Shown: piece by piece, positions 1 through 8,510 of the stretch
Layout: each line of letters starts with the position of its first letter
Position numbering within the stretch: position 1 is the first letter of the stretch
DNA from: Streptomyces pactum
GTDB lineage: Bacteria; Actinomycetota; Actinomycetes; Streptomycetales; Streptomycetaceae
Length of the DNA: 64,000 bases
Assembly: GCF_016031615.1 (NCBI RefSeq)
Contig: NZ_JACYXC010000001.1
Location: 1,798,001 to 1,862,000, forward strand
Direction of reading: 5' to 3'
Notes under the pieces: model-generated
What the model saw: only the letters and a program-made list of their open reading frames with translations
Told to the model about the DNA's origin: nothing
Databases searched by the model: none
Made by a program: the position numbers and the translations under genes

Positions 1-296
1 GCCCGGGCCCTCGCGTCCCGCGGCCCGCCCCCCTCGCTTTCCCCGCGGCCTCTCGCGTCCGTCGCCCGGACGGTCGTTTTCCGCCACGGCGACCCCCGCT
101 CTCCGAGCCCTGCGTAACGCCCCTCCTGAGCGCGATCCCCCTGCCGCGCTCCACCGCGGAAGTCCCCGCCACCCCGCCGCCCACGGTACGGCGGGGCCGG
201 TGGCCGGGGTGCCGTGGCCCGGGTACCGCCGAGGTGCCGTGGTCCCCGTACCGCCGGGGGCCGTGGTCCCGGTCCGGAACGTCCCTCCCCGGCGGG
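1..296. other. GC-rich leader region without a gene
   Basis: I see no credible coding frame here. The stretch is almost pure G+C with repeated ccgtggtccc/gtaccgcc words, similar to the simple-sequence filler seen between other genes of the window. Its 3' end supplies the rnpB promoter. Confidence 0.5.
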
Positions 297-302
297 TAGC
301 AT
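297..302 (+). promoter_or_regulatory. Candidate -10 element of rnpB
   Basis: The hexamer TAGCAT lies about nine bases upstream of the first paired base of the RNase P RNA, the spacing expected for a housekeeping -10 box. No convincing -35 hexamer is visible 17-18 bases upstream. The call rests on position and on the resemblance to TAnnnT. Confidence 0.4.
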
Positions 303-311
303 GGTCACCAC

Positions 312-723
312 GGCGGACGAGCCGGCCGGGCGGTCGCGTCGAGGTCCCAGACCTCGCCGAGGAACGTCCGGGCTCCACAGGGCAGGGTGGTGGGTAACGC
401 CCACCCGGGGTGACCCGCGGGACAGTGCCACAGAAAACAGACCGCCGGAAGCCGTGAGGCGTCCGGTAAGGGTGAAACGGTGGTGTAAGAGACCACCAGC
501 GACCGAGGTGACTCGGCCGGCTAGGTAAACCCCACCCGGAGCAAGGTCAAGAGGAGCCGTCGGCATGACGGCTCTGCGCGGACGACCGAGGGCTGCCCGC
601 CCGAGTCCGCGGGTAGACCGCACGAGGCCGGTGGCAACACCGGTCCTAGATGGATGGCCGCCTCCCCGGGCGCCGCAAGGCCCCCGGGAGACAGAACCCG
701 GCGTACAGGCCGACTCGTCCGCC
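312..723 (+). ncRNA. rnpB: RNase P RNA, bacterial type A
   Basis: This is the catalytic RNA subunit of RNase P, which trims the 5' leader of pre-tRNAs. The terminal helix P1 is visible: GGCGGACGAGCCGGCC at the 5' end pairs, with one mismatch, with GGCCGACTCGTCCGCC at the 3' end. Between them lie signature blocks of the family: the gaggaacgtccgggctcc segment of the catalytic core, the acagaaa motif near 430, a ggtaagggtgaaa segment at 461, the gtaagagaccaccagc segment at 484, and agacagaacccggcgtac just before the closing helix. The length of about 412 nt fits actinobacterial type A RNAs. It lies upstream of and convergent with the RNB-domain gene. Confidence 0.95.
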
Positions 724-989
724 GCCTTTCTCCCAAGCGCCCCTCGTGGCCCCAACTGCCCGCCCGGCGGGGCTCATCGGCCCGGTCGGGCGCCGGGCCG
801 CCTCCGCTCCCGCGCCGCGTCCCGCTCCTGACGACCCGCCGCCGGTCCGGGTGGCGGACCCGGACGCCTTCGGCGGGGCCGGGATCAGGCAGAAGGTGAA
901 ACGTGCCGGAGTGCGGGTGCGGCTCCGCCGGGGGTTGCGGCGCGCCGGAGGGCGACCGGGGCAGACGCCTCGATCGTGGTGCGGCCGGG

Positions 990-2504
990 TCAGGCCGGGG
1001 TGAAGCGTGGTGGGGTGCGGCCGGGGCCGGCGGCGGCGAGGCGGACCCGCAGGGGTCCGCCGAGCGGCAGCCCGGAGGCGTGCGGCCCGGCGTCCACCGG
1101 GCCGCTGACGGCGGGTTCGCGGAGCTGGACGGTGCCGCGGGTGGGCGTGTCCGGGTGGACCTCCACCACCCAGCCGTCGAACACCTCCCCCACCCGGCCG
1201 CGCAGCACCGCCGTCCGGACGAGGTCCGCGGCGCCCCGCTCCGCGGCGTCGGCCCGGGCGGCGCCGCGCGCCATCTCGGCCGGGAGCGCGGGGAGGGCGG
1301 CCCGCACCCACTCGGGAGGCTCGGCTCCCTCGGCCGCGGCGAGGCACAGTTCGCCGGTGTACCGGTCCACCAGCCGGCGCAGCGGCGCGGTGCAGTGGGC
1401 GTAGTCGTCGGCGAGCGCGGCGTGCCGGACCGCCGCGGGGCCGGGCGGGTCGCCGTCGAACGCGGTGTACCCGGCGCCGCGCAGCAGTCCGGTGCACTCC
1501 AGGAGGAACGCCGCGTGGTGCGGCGGGACGGCGGTGCCGGCGGCGGTGGGCACCTCCCCGGCCGGCCCGGCCGGGGCCCGCCGGGCCGGTGACCGGGAGC
1601 GGACGACCTCGGCGTACGAGGTGCCGTGCGGCCACTCCACGCCGAGTGCCCGGGCCACCCGGCGGAGCCGGCCCACGGCTCCGTCCGGCGCGGCGGGCCG
1701 GGTGCGCAGGATGCCGGTGCCCGCGGCGAGCATCAGGCCGGCGGCGGCCGTGCCGGTCAGCAGCGCGATCTGCGCGTACCAGGTCTCGACCGGGAGCGGC
1801 ACCCGGTACTCCAGGGCGTACCCGCCGTGGCCGTGCGGAACGATCCGCTGCTCGGGGGCGTCCAGGGAGATCCCGCCGCGCGCCTCCTCCACCTCCTGGC
1901 GGAGCAGCCCGATGTCGCGCAGCAGGGTCAGCGGTTCCTCCGCGGCCCCGCTGTCGAGTTCCCGCTGTACGGCGGCGGGCTCCAGCCGGGCGCGGCTGCG
2001 CACCACGGCGCGGCGTACGTCGGTGAAGACCAGCTCGCCGAACTCGTCCAGGTCCAGTTGGTGGAGGAGGGCGGGCCGGTCCCGGTCGGGCAGCAGGGCG
2101 GCGGCGCCTTCGCCGAGCACGTCCGGGTGGAGCGGTACCCGGCCGTCGGGGAGGTCCACCGTCACGGCACGGCGGTGGGTCTCGGTGTCGAGGGCGCCCC
2201 CGGGCACCACGAAGGCGTTCAGGTCGGCGACGGCGAGGTACACCCGGAAGCCGCCGGGCCTGCGCTCCGGGTACACGGCCCGGTCGGGGCCGGGCGCCCC
2301 GGGCGGTGCGAGGGTGAACAGCGGCAGGTCGGTGGCGTCCACCCCGTTCGGCAGCGGACGGGGATGGGCCGCCGCCTGTTCCGCCTCGGCCAGCACGGCC
2401 GGCGGGAACGCGGCGCTCAGCCCCAGCTCGGCGCGGAGGTCACCGAGGGCGGCGCGGAGTCCGGCGCCGTCCGTGCCGGACAGGTGGAGGGACCGGCGGG
2501 GCAT
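990..2504 (-). CDS. RNB-domain (RNase II/R-like) protein with eroded active site
   Basis: A 504-residue protein of the RNase II/RNR family. The RNB core is recognisable: TDLPLFTLAPPG, then FRVYLAVADLNAFV and GRVPLHPDVLGEGAAALLP, followed by a long helical region and a C-terminal beta-rich tail. Family members degrade RNA 3' to 5' using a cluster of aspartates in a segment like TIDPPGSMDLDQA. Here that segment reads TLAPPGAPGPDRA, so at least two of those aspartates are replaced, which suggests reduced or lost nuclease activity. I chose the ATG at 2504 because the sequence upstream is low-complexity and lacks family similarity. It stands alone, convergent with rnpB. Confidence 0.82.
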   Translation of the reverse strand: MPRRSLHLSGTDGAGLRAALGDLRAELGLSAAFPPAVLAEAEQAAAHPRPLPNGVDATDLPLFTLAPPGAPGPDRAVYPERRPGGFRVYLAVADLNAFVVPGGALDTETHRRAVTVDLPDGRVPLHPDVLGEGAAALLPDRDRPALLHQLDLDEFGELVFTDVRRAVVRSRARLEPAAVQRELDSGAAEEPLTLLRDIGLLRQEVEEARGGISLDAPEQRIVPHGHGGYALEYRVPLPVETWYAQIALLTGTAAAGLMLAAGTGILRTRPAAPDGAVGRLRRVARALGVEWPHGTSYAEVVRSRSPARRAPAGPAGEVPTAAGTAVPPHHAAFLLECTGLLRGAGYTAFDGDPPGPAAVRHAALADDYAHCTAPLRRLVDRYTGELCLAAAEGAEPPEWVRAALPALPAEMARGAARADAAERGAADLVRTAVLRGRVGEVFDGWVVEVHPDTPTRGTVQLREPAVSGPVDAGPHASGLPLGGPLRVRLAAAGPGRTPPRFTPA

Positions 2505-2982
2505 GCCACCGAGCCTAGGCGCGCACGGGCCCACCGGCACGGCGAGCGCGGGCGCGGACCCACCGGTACGACGACCGTGGGCACGGACCCGTCGGCACGA
2601 CGAGCCGGGGGCACGGTCCGGCCGGCACGGCGAGCGGGAGGGCGGACGGGGCGGGCGCCACGCGGCGGCTTCCCGGACGGGCCGCCGCACGGGCGCGGGG
2701 CTTCAGGGGAACGTGGCCGCACGGGCGCGGGTGCGGTCGGGCGGGGTGGACATCGTCGATGGGTCGGGGTCGGGGGGCCGCAAGGGGGACGCCGGGGAGG
2801 CGGGGCGGGCGCCCGCGGTCGGTCACCGAGGACGAAGACGGAACGGGGACAGGGCGGGCGCGCGGGTGTGGGCCGGGGGCGGGGCGGCCGTCGCGGTTCA
2901 GCCCGGCCGGGGGCCGGGGCCGTAGGCTGCCACGGGGCCGTTCGCCGGTGCCCCACCGTCCGACCGTGTCGAGGAGATCGAA
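2505..2982. other. GC-rich intergenic filler
   Basis: This is the divergent gap between the RNB gene and yaaA. It contains decayed repeats of the word ccggcacg(g/a)cgag (about 2530-2640) and no coding frame with family-like content. Promoters for both flanking genes must lie here, but no hexamer pair stands out. The ribosome binding site gaggag for yaaA is at 2971-2976. Confidence 0.4.
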
Positions 2983-3780
2983 GTGCTCGTGCTGTTGCCG
3001 CCGTCCGAGGGGAAGGCCGCGGGGGGTTCCGGGGGGCCGCTGGACCTCGGGACGCTGTCGCTGTCCGAGCTGGGCGGGGCGCGCGAGCGGGTGCTGGACG
3101 AGCTGGTGACGCTCTGCGCCGGAGACGAGGACAAGGCCGCCGAGGTGCTGGGGCTGAGCGCCGGGCTGCGGGGGGAGATCGCCAAGAACGCGGCGCTGCG
3201 TACCGCGGCCACCCGGCCGGCCGGGGAGGTCTACACCGGGGTGCTGTACGACGCGCTGGGTCTGGCGTCGCTGGACCCGGCGGCGCGGCGGCGGGCGGAG
3301 CGATCGCTGCTGGTGTTCTCCGGGCTGTGGGGGGCGGTGCGGATCACCGACGCGATCCCCTCGTACCGCTGCTCGATGGGGGTGAAGCTGCCGGGACTCG
3401 GCGCGCTCGGCGCCTACTGGCGGGCCCCGCTGGCCGAGGCCCTGCCGCCGGCCGCCGGGGACGGGCTGGTGCTGGACCTGCGGTCGGCGGCGTACGCCAC
3501 CGCGTGGCGGCCCAAGGGGGCGGTGGCAGGCCGGACCGCGACCGTCCGGGTGCTCCAGTCGAAGATCGTGGACGGGGTGGAGAAGCGGTCGGTGGTCAGC
3601 CACTTCAACAAGGCGACCAAGGGCCGGCTGGTACGGGACCTGCTGACGGCCGGCGCCGAGCCGTCCGGCCCCGCCGAGCTGGTGACGGCGCTGAAGGACC
3701 TCGGGTACGCGGTGGAGGCGTCGGCACCGGCCAGGTCGGGCGCCCCGTGGTCGCTGGACGTGATCGTCACCGAGCTGTAG
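2983..3780 (+). CDS. yaaA: Peroxide stress protein YaaA (DUF328)
   Basis: A 265-residue protein of the YaaA/UPF0246 family. Family members help protect cells from peroxide by limiting intracellular free iron, and some bind DNA. The N-terminus carries the family signature LLPPSEGK, and the C-terminal half has SHFNKATKG, both diagnostic. The length matches the family (about 250-270). The start is GTG, chosen because gaggag lies seven bases upstream and the signature begins at residue 4. It is a single gene, convergent with the SpoIIE phosphatase. Confidence 0.88.
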   Translation: MLVLLPPSEGKAAGGSGGPLDLGTLSLSELGGARERVLDELVTLCAGDEDKAAEVLGLSAGLRGEIAKNAALRTAATRPAGEVYTGVLYDALGLASLDPAARRRAERSLLVFSGLWGAVRITDAIPSYRCSMGVKLPGLGALGAYWRAPLAEALPPAAGDGLVLDLRSAAYATAWRPKGAVAGRTATVRVLQSKIVDGVEKRSVVSHFNKATKGRLVRDLLTAGAEPSGPAELVTALKDLGYAVEASAPARSGAPWSLDVIVTEL

Positions 3781-4152
3781 GGGGCGGCGCCGCTCGCGCG
3801 CCGCCCGCGCCGGCCCGCGCGCCGCCCGCGCCCCTGCCCACGCCGGGGGTGCGCGTCGCTGCCCACGCCGGGGGCACGCGTCGCTGGCTCGGCGGGTGCA
3901 CGCGCCCGCCCCGCCCCGGGTGCGTACGCCCGCCCCTCGTGCGGGACCGACCCCGGCGTGCTGCGCCCGCGCTTCGCCGCCCCGGTAGCCGCCCTTCCCG
4001 CCGGGACAGGGCCCGCGCACGGGGAATGAGCCGCGCGCCGGTGCGCCCGACGGGCGGGAGCGCGGCGACGAGCGGGGGCACGGCCGGCGGGCGGGGCACG
4101 CCCGACGGGCAGGAGCGCGGCCGGCAGCGGGGGCACGGCCCGGCGGCGGGCG
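3781..4152. other. Convergent gap with decayed repeats
   Basis: No gene is seen. The DNA holds two copies of a ccgcgcgccgcccgcgcc-like word just after yaaA and two copies of cccacgccgggg(g)... near 3840-3880. No clean terminator hairpin followed by T residues is visible. Confidence 0.35.
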
Positions 4153-6861
4153 TCAGTGCGGCGGGACGAGCGGCGGGACGGGACGGAGCGCCAGCATGGC
4201 GATGTCGTCGGTGTTGTCGGCGCCCAGCCCGATGAGGAGTTCGTCGCAGAAGATGTCGAGCGGTTCCCGGGCCAGGGCGGCGGCGCGGCGGCGGAGCCGG
4301 CCCAGGGCGCGGTCCAGGGATTCGCCGCGCCGCTCGATGAGGCCGTCGGTGTAGAGCAGCACGGTCGAGTGCGCCGGGAGCGTGCAGGAGGCGCGCGGGC
4401 GCGGCATGTCGGGGTCCATGCCCAGCAGCAGTCCGGAGCCCTCCTCCAGGTAGCGGACCTCGCCCTCGGCGGTGGTCAGCAGCGGCGGCAGGTGCCCGGC
4501 GGAGGAGTAGTGCAGCTCCCAGGGCCCTTCCTCGGGTCCCTTGACCAGGCCGTAGATGCAGGTGGCGGTGGCCTCCCGGTACAGGCTGTGGTTGGCCATG
4601 TCGAGCCGGCGCAGGACCACCTCCGGGGGCTCCTGGCGGTCCACCGCGATGCCGCGCAGCATGCTGCGGAGCTGGCTCATGGCGATGGCCGCGTCCAGGT
4701 TGTGCCCGGTCACGTCACCGATCACCAGCGCGGTGTTGCCGCTGGGCAGGAGGAAGCTGTCGTACCAGTCGCCGCCGACCTGCGCGGTGGCGGAGGAGGC
4801 GGCGTAGCGGGCGGCCAGCGCCAGGGACGGGACGTCCGGCAGCACCGGCAGCAGGGAGCGCTGGAGGCGTTCGGCGATGTTCCGCGTCTCCTGGTGCAGC
4901 CGGGCGTTGTCCACGCCCAGGGCGAGCCCGCTGACCAGGTCGTCCACGAGCGACAGATCGCCTTCGGTGAACGGCCGGCCGCGGCCGGTGCGGGCCACGG
5001 TGAGCACGCCGAAGACGGCCCGGCGGGCGCGGAGCGGGGCGACGACCGCACTGGTGGTGCCCAGCCGGTTCAGCACATCCAGGTAATGGGCGTCCAGCGG
5101 GCTGCTGGCCTGGCTGGGCGGCGGCGCCTCGGTGAGCAGCAGGGGTCCCGCGCCGCGCAGCGCCCGGGCGAGGGGGCCCCGGGCGCTCTCGGTCACCGCG
5201 GGGAGCCGGCCCTCGTACGTCTCCGGGGGCGTGTCCCCGGGGTCGCGGTGGACCACGCACACGCGCTCCAGCACGCCGTCCTCGTCCAGCAGGTCCACCG
5301 CGCACCAGTCGGCCAGCCGCCGGGTGAGGCTCACGCCGACCTGCCGCAGCCCCTCCTCCAGGTCGGGGGCGTTGCTCAGCGCGGTGCCGATGTCGGCGAG
5401 CAGGGCGAGGCGCTGCAGCGCCGGCATCTCCGGTTCCGCGCGGACGGGCGGTGGGGACTCGGGCCTGCCGGTCGCGGGCGGGGGGCCGCCTCCGTCGGTG
5501 AGGGGCTGCCCGTCGCCTTCGCCGGTCGGCGGGTAGTGTCCGCCGGGTTCCCGCAGCGCCGCCTGCCGACTGCGGCCGGGGGCGCGCGGGGCGTGGGCGG
5601 CCGCCGCCCGGGGGGCGAGCTGGGCGACGAACACGGTCCGGCCGTCGGTGGTCTCCTGGGTCTGGAGGAACAGCCGGACCGGGACCAGCCTTCCGTCGCG
5701 GTGCAGTGCGGGAAGCGGCACCGACCGGCCCAGGATGCGCGGGGTGCCGGTGAGCAGCAGCGAGGTGAACGCCGACCGGTGGCGTTTCCGCAGGTGTTCG
5801 GGGATGAGCGTGGTGAGCCGCCGCCCGACCAGCTCGTCGGCGTGCCAGCCGAGCAGGTCGGCGGCCGGGCCGTTCACCGCGAGGATCCGGTTCCCGTCGT
5901 CGGCGGCGATGGTCGGGACCCGGCTGGCGTGCACGTGGCGGGCGTCCCACGGCACCAGCTCCGAGGGGCCGGCACCCGGCTCCCGGGGGATCACGGTCCA
6001 CGCGGTGGGGTCATCGCCGGCCGTCTGGGCGAGGATCTGGTCGAACAGCCAGTCGTGGAAGGCGCGGCAGCGCGGCAGGGCGGGCAGCGTGAGCAGGTCC
6101 CCCTCCCGGGCCGCCTCCTCCGCCCGGTCGAGCGTCCGGCGCAGGGTGACCACCGCCGGGGCGGCGTCCGCCGGCACCGACAGCGGCAACGAGCGCATGT
6201 CCCCGTCGTGGGGCTGCTGCTCCAGTGCGGCCGTCATCCCGGCGTTGAGCACGTCGCTCATGTCGCAGGCGGTGGCGAGGTCCTCGGGCCGTACGCCGAG
6301 GGTGTCCCCGGCCCCGGCCGCCAGCGCCAGTTCCCGCAGCAGGGCGTGCCGGTGCTGCTGGGAGGCGCGGTACAGGGCCCCCGGTACGTCGAAGAGCGTC
6401 ACCGTGTCCCGGCGCGCGTACGGCGGGACGGTGGTGCGCCACCCCGGGGCCGCGCCGGCCGGCGAACCGTCGGAGCCCAGCTGGAACCAGACCGTCTTGT
6501 GGTCCTCCCCGGTGTCCACGCCGTAGCGGTGGGCCAGCCGCTCGACCAGGCCCAGGCCCAGGCCGGTACCGGCGTACGGCTGGCAGCCCCACAGCACCAC
6601 CCCGCGGTCCGGCCGGTGGTCGGTGACCCGTACCCGCACCACGCCGTCCCGGGACCCGGCCGACACCTCGGCCTCGGTGCCCGCGTGCCGCACCACGTTG
6701 GTGACGAGTTCGCCGGCGAGCAGCTCCGCGGTGTCGACGGTGTCCGGTGCGACTCCCTCCAGGGCGGCCCGGACGAACCGCCGGGCCTGGGCCACGCTCT
6801 TCCGCAACGGGGCGAACCGCCGCGCCGGTCCCCATGCCCCCTGCGGTGTGAGGTCGCCCAT
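4153..6861 (-). CDS. ATPase/PAS/GAF/SpoIIE protein phosphatase (Rsb-type regulator)
   Basis: A 902-residue signalling protein. Domains in order: an RsbW-like HATPase (about 15-125, N-box ELVTNVVRHA and G-box GTGLGLGLVERL), a helical linker, a PAS domain (about 305-410, ILAVNGPAADLLGW), a proline-rich segment, a GAF domain (about 490-660, LADIGTALSNA), and a C-terminal SpoIIE PP2C phosphatase (about 680-895) with VGGDWYD, VIGDVTGHN, SSAGHLPPLL and DNTDDIAMLAL. Such proteins can combine anti-sigma-factor kinase and anti-anti-sigma phosphatase activities in partner-switching sigma control. The start at 6861 (MGDLTPQ) is preferred over an ATG 20 codons upstream, which gives a low-complexity extension. 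No sigma-factor gene is adjacent. Confidence 0.88.
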   Translation of the reverse strand: MGDLTPQGAWGPARRFAPLRKSVAQARRFVRAALEGVAPDTVDTAELLAGELVTNVVRHAGTEAEVSAGSRDGVVRVRVTDHRPDRGVVLWGCQPYAGTGLGLGLVERLAHRYGVDTGEDHKTVWFQLGSDGSPAGAAPGWRTTVPPYARRDTVTLFDVPGALYRASQQHRHALLRELALAAGAGDTLGVRPEDLATACDMSDVLNAGMTAALEQQPHDGDMRSLPLSVPADAAPAVVTLRRTLDRAEEAAREGDLLTLPALPRCRAFHDWLFDQILAQTAGDDPTAWTVIPREPGAGPSELVPWDARHVHASRVPTIAADDGNRILAVNGPAADLLGWHADELVGRRLTTLIPEHLRKRHRSAFTSLLLTGTPRILGRSVPLPALHRDGRLVPVRLFLQTQETTDGRTVFVAQLAPRAAAAHAPRAPGRSRQAALREPGGHYPPTGEGDGQPLTDGGGPPPATGRPESPPPVRAEPEMPALQRLALLADIGTALSNAPDLEEGLRQVGVSLTRRLADWCAVDLLDEDGVLERVCVVHRDPGDTPPETYEGRLPAVTESARGPLARALRGAGPLLLTEAPPPSQASSPLDAHYLDVLNRLGTTSAVVAPLRARRAVFGVLTVARTGRGRPFTEGDLSLVDDLVSGLALGVDNARLHQETRNIAERLQRSLLPVLPDVPSLALAARYAASSATAQVGGDWYDSFLLPSGNTALVIGDVTGHNLDAAIAMSQLRSMLRGIAVDRQEPPEVVLRRLDMANHSLYREATATCIYGLVKGPEEGPWELHYSSAGHLPPLLTTAEGEVRYLEEGSGLLLGMDPDMPRPRASCTLPAHSTVLLYTDGLIERRGESLDRALGRLRRRAAALAREPLDIFCDELLIGLGADNTDDIAMLALRPVPPLVPPH

Positions 6862-7206
6862 ACCCACAGTCTGCCTCACCCCGCCCTCACCGGTGCCGAG
6901 CTGCGCGGCCGTGTGCCGCACGGCCCCGGCCCGGTGTCACCCGGCCGGGTGACGGCGACCGGAGGAGGGTGACGGCGGCCGGGGCACGGACGGGCCACGG
7001 CGGGCGGGAACGCGCCGGCGAGGCGGCGGCGGGCCGGGACGTTTCGGCGAGGTGACGGCGGCGGGGGAAGGTGAACGGCGGCAGGGGGTCGGGGCGGTGG
7101 CGGCCGGGGGAGGCCACGGCGTTCGGCGGGGGGCGGGCGGAACGTCGGTGGGCACGGCGGGGCGGAGGCCCGGTGCGACCGGACGCCGGCACCCGAGGGA
7201 TCGATT
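6862..7206. other. Divergent gap between the phosphatase and eda
   Basis: No gene is seen. The segment is GC-rich simple sequence (ggtgacggcggccgggg-type words repeated near 6945-7110). It ends at the palindromic operator candidate in front of the aldolase gene. Confidence 0.35.
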
Positions 7207-7229
7207 GCAACATGTGCAACGCATGTTGC
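7207..7229. promoter_or_regulatory. Palindromic operator candidate upstream of KDPG aldolase
   Basis: GCAACATG (7207-7214) is followed after seven bases by its exact reverse complement CATGTTGC (7222-7229). The site ends 23 bases before the ATG of the aldolase gene, an ideal place for a repressor to block transcription. The palindrome stands out in AT content from the surrounding DNA. The cognate regulator is not in this window; an IclR-, GntR- or LacI-type sugar-acid regulator would be the natural guess, but that is inference. Confidence 0.55.
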
Positions 7230-7252
7230 GTGTGGTGATCGGTGCCCGGACG

Positions 7253-7906
7253 ATGGCGGCTGTGTCCCGCCCTGTCACCCCTCCTGCCCCCGCCTCCGTG
7301 CTCGACCTCGCCCCCGTGATCCCGGTCGTCGTCCTGGACGACGCGGCCGACGCGGTACCGCTGGCCCGGGCGCTCGTCGCCGGCGGGCTGCCCGCGATCG
7401 AGATCACCTTCCGTACCGCCGCCGCCCCCGAGGCGGTACGGGCGATCGCCCGGGAGGTGCCCGGCGCCGTCGTGGGCGCCGGCACCGTCCTCACCCCCGC
7501 CCAGGTGAACACGGCGGTCGCCGCCGGCGCCCGGTTCCTGGTGAGTCCCGGGTGGACGGACCGGCTGCTGACGGCGCTGCGCGCGTCGGGGCTGCCGTTC
7601 CTCCCCGGGGTCTCGACCGCGTCCGAGGTGATGGCGCTGCTGGAACGGGGGGTGACGGAGATGAAGTTCTTCCCGGCCGAAGCGGCGGGCGGCACCCGCC
7701 TTCTCTCCGCGCTCGCGTCCCCGCTGCCCCGGGCCCGGTTCTGTCCGACCGGCGGGATCGGCCCGGCGACGGCGGCGTCGTACCTGGCGCTGCCGAACGT
7801 GGGCTGTGTGGGCGGCAGCTGGATGGTGCCGCGCGAGGTGCTCCGCGCCGGGGACTGGGCGACGGTGGAGCGTCTGGCCCGTGAGGCGGCGGCCCTGCGC
7901 CGCTGA
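7253..7906 (+). CDS. eda: 2-dehydro-3-deoxy-phosphogluconate (KDPG/KHG) aldolase
   Basis: A 217-residue class I aldolase that splits KDPG into pyruvate and glyceraldehyde 3-phosphate (and KHG into pyruvate and glyoxylate). The expected active-site features are present: the glutamate in AIEITFRT, the Schiff-base lysine in EMKFFPAE, and the phosphate-binding loop CPTGGIGP. The length is typical. The ATG at 7253 follows the palindrome at 7207-7229. No sugar-acid kinase or transporter is adjacent, so it appears to be transcribed alone and probably serves uronate/gluconate catabolism. Confidence 0.9.
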   Translation: MAAVSRPVTPPAPASVLDLAPVIPVVVLDDAADAVPLARALVAGGLPAIEITFRTAAAPEAVRAIAREVPGAVVGAGTVLTPAQVNTAVAAGARFLVSPGWTDRLLTALRASGLPFLPGVSTASEVMALLERGVTEMKFFPAEAAGGTRLLSALASPLPRARFCPTGGIGPATAASYLALPNVGCVGGSWMVPREVLRAGDWATVERLAREAAALRR

Positions 7907-8510
7907 GCGGTGCCCGCCGTCCGGGCCGGAGGCCACCACGTCCGTCCCGGCCGGTACCGGCTGGGGGGTTCGCGGCCCACTGCCCGGTCGGCCGCGCCCG
8001 CTCCCGCCCCACCGGCCGGCCCCTGACCTGCGGCGGTGGCTACCGGGAGCCGCCGCGTGCCCCGTCGGCCGACCGCTGGGCACGGCCGGGGCCGGTACGG
8101 GCGTCGATCGGGTACAGGTGGTACCGGCGGCCATCGGCACAGGCGTTACGGCCGGCGATCGGCGCGGGCGGCCATGGGCACAGGCGATGCGCCCGGCGAT
8201 CGGTACGGCGGTACGGCCGGCGATCGGCGCGGGCGGTCACCCGTCGGCCCGGCGGTCACCGGCCGGCCCGGGCGACACCGGACATCCACGTCCGCACCGG
8301 GCGCCCGCCCGGCCACGCCCACCCTCCACACCGGACGCTCACGTCCACACCGGACGCCCGCCCGTCGGCACCGGACGGCGGCGGTTCGGCCGGCACCGGA
8401 CGGCGGAGTCCGGCCCGGCACCCGCCGGCGACCGCGCCGGAACCGGACGGCACCCGCCGGCGCGTACGGCCCCCGACCGTGCCCGGGGCGCGGGACCGGG
8501 AGCCGGCCGC
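7907..8510. other. Repeat-rich convergent gap
   Basis: No gene is supported. The stretch carries decayed tandem copies of ggcgatcgg(c/t)ac(a/g)ggcg (about 8130-8250) followed by copies of ccacaccggacgc (about 8320-8400). It separates the aldolase gene from the convergent RNase H operon. Confidence 0.4.

Noticed and set aside
1626..4235. A long plus-strand open frame that covers the RNB gene in antisense and yaaA in another frame
   Set aside because: Both covered genes have recognisable domains, while this translation is low-complexity throughout.
4156..6972. A long plus-strand open frame opposite the SpoIIE phosphatase gene
   Set aside because: It has no family-like content, and its codon-position GC fits the minus-strand gene. 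It is treated as a shadow.
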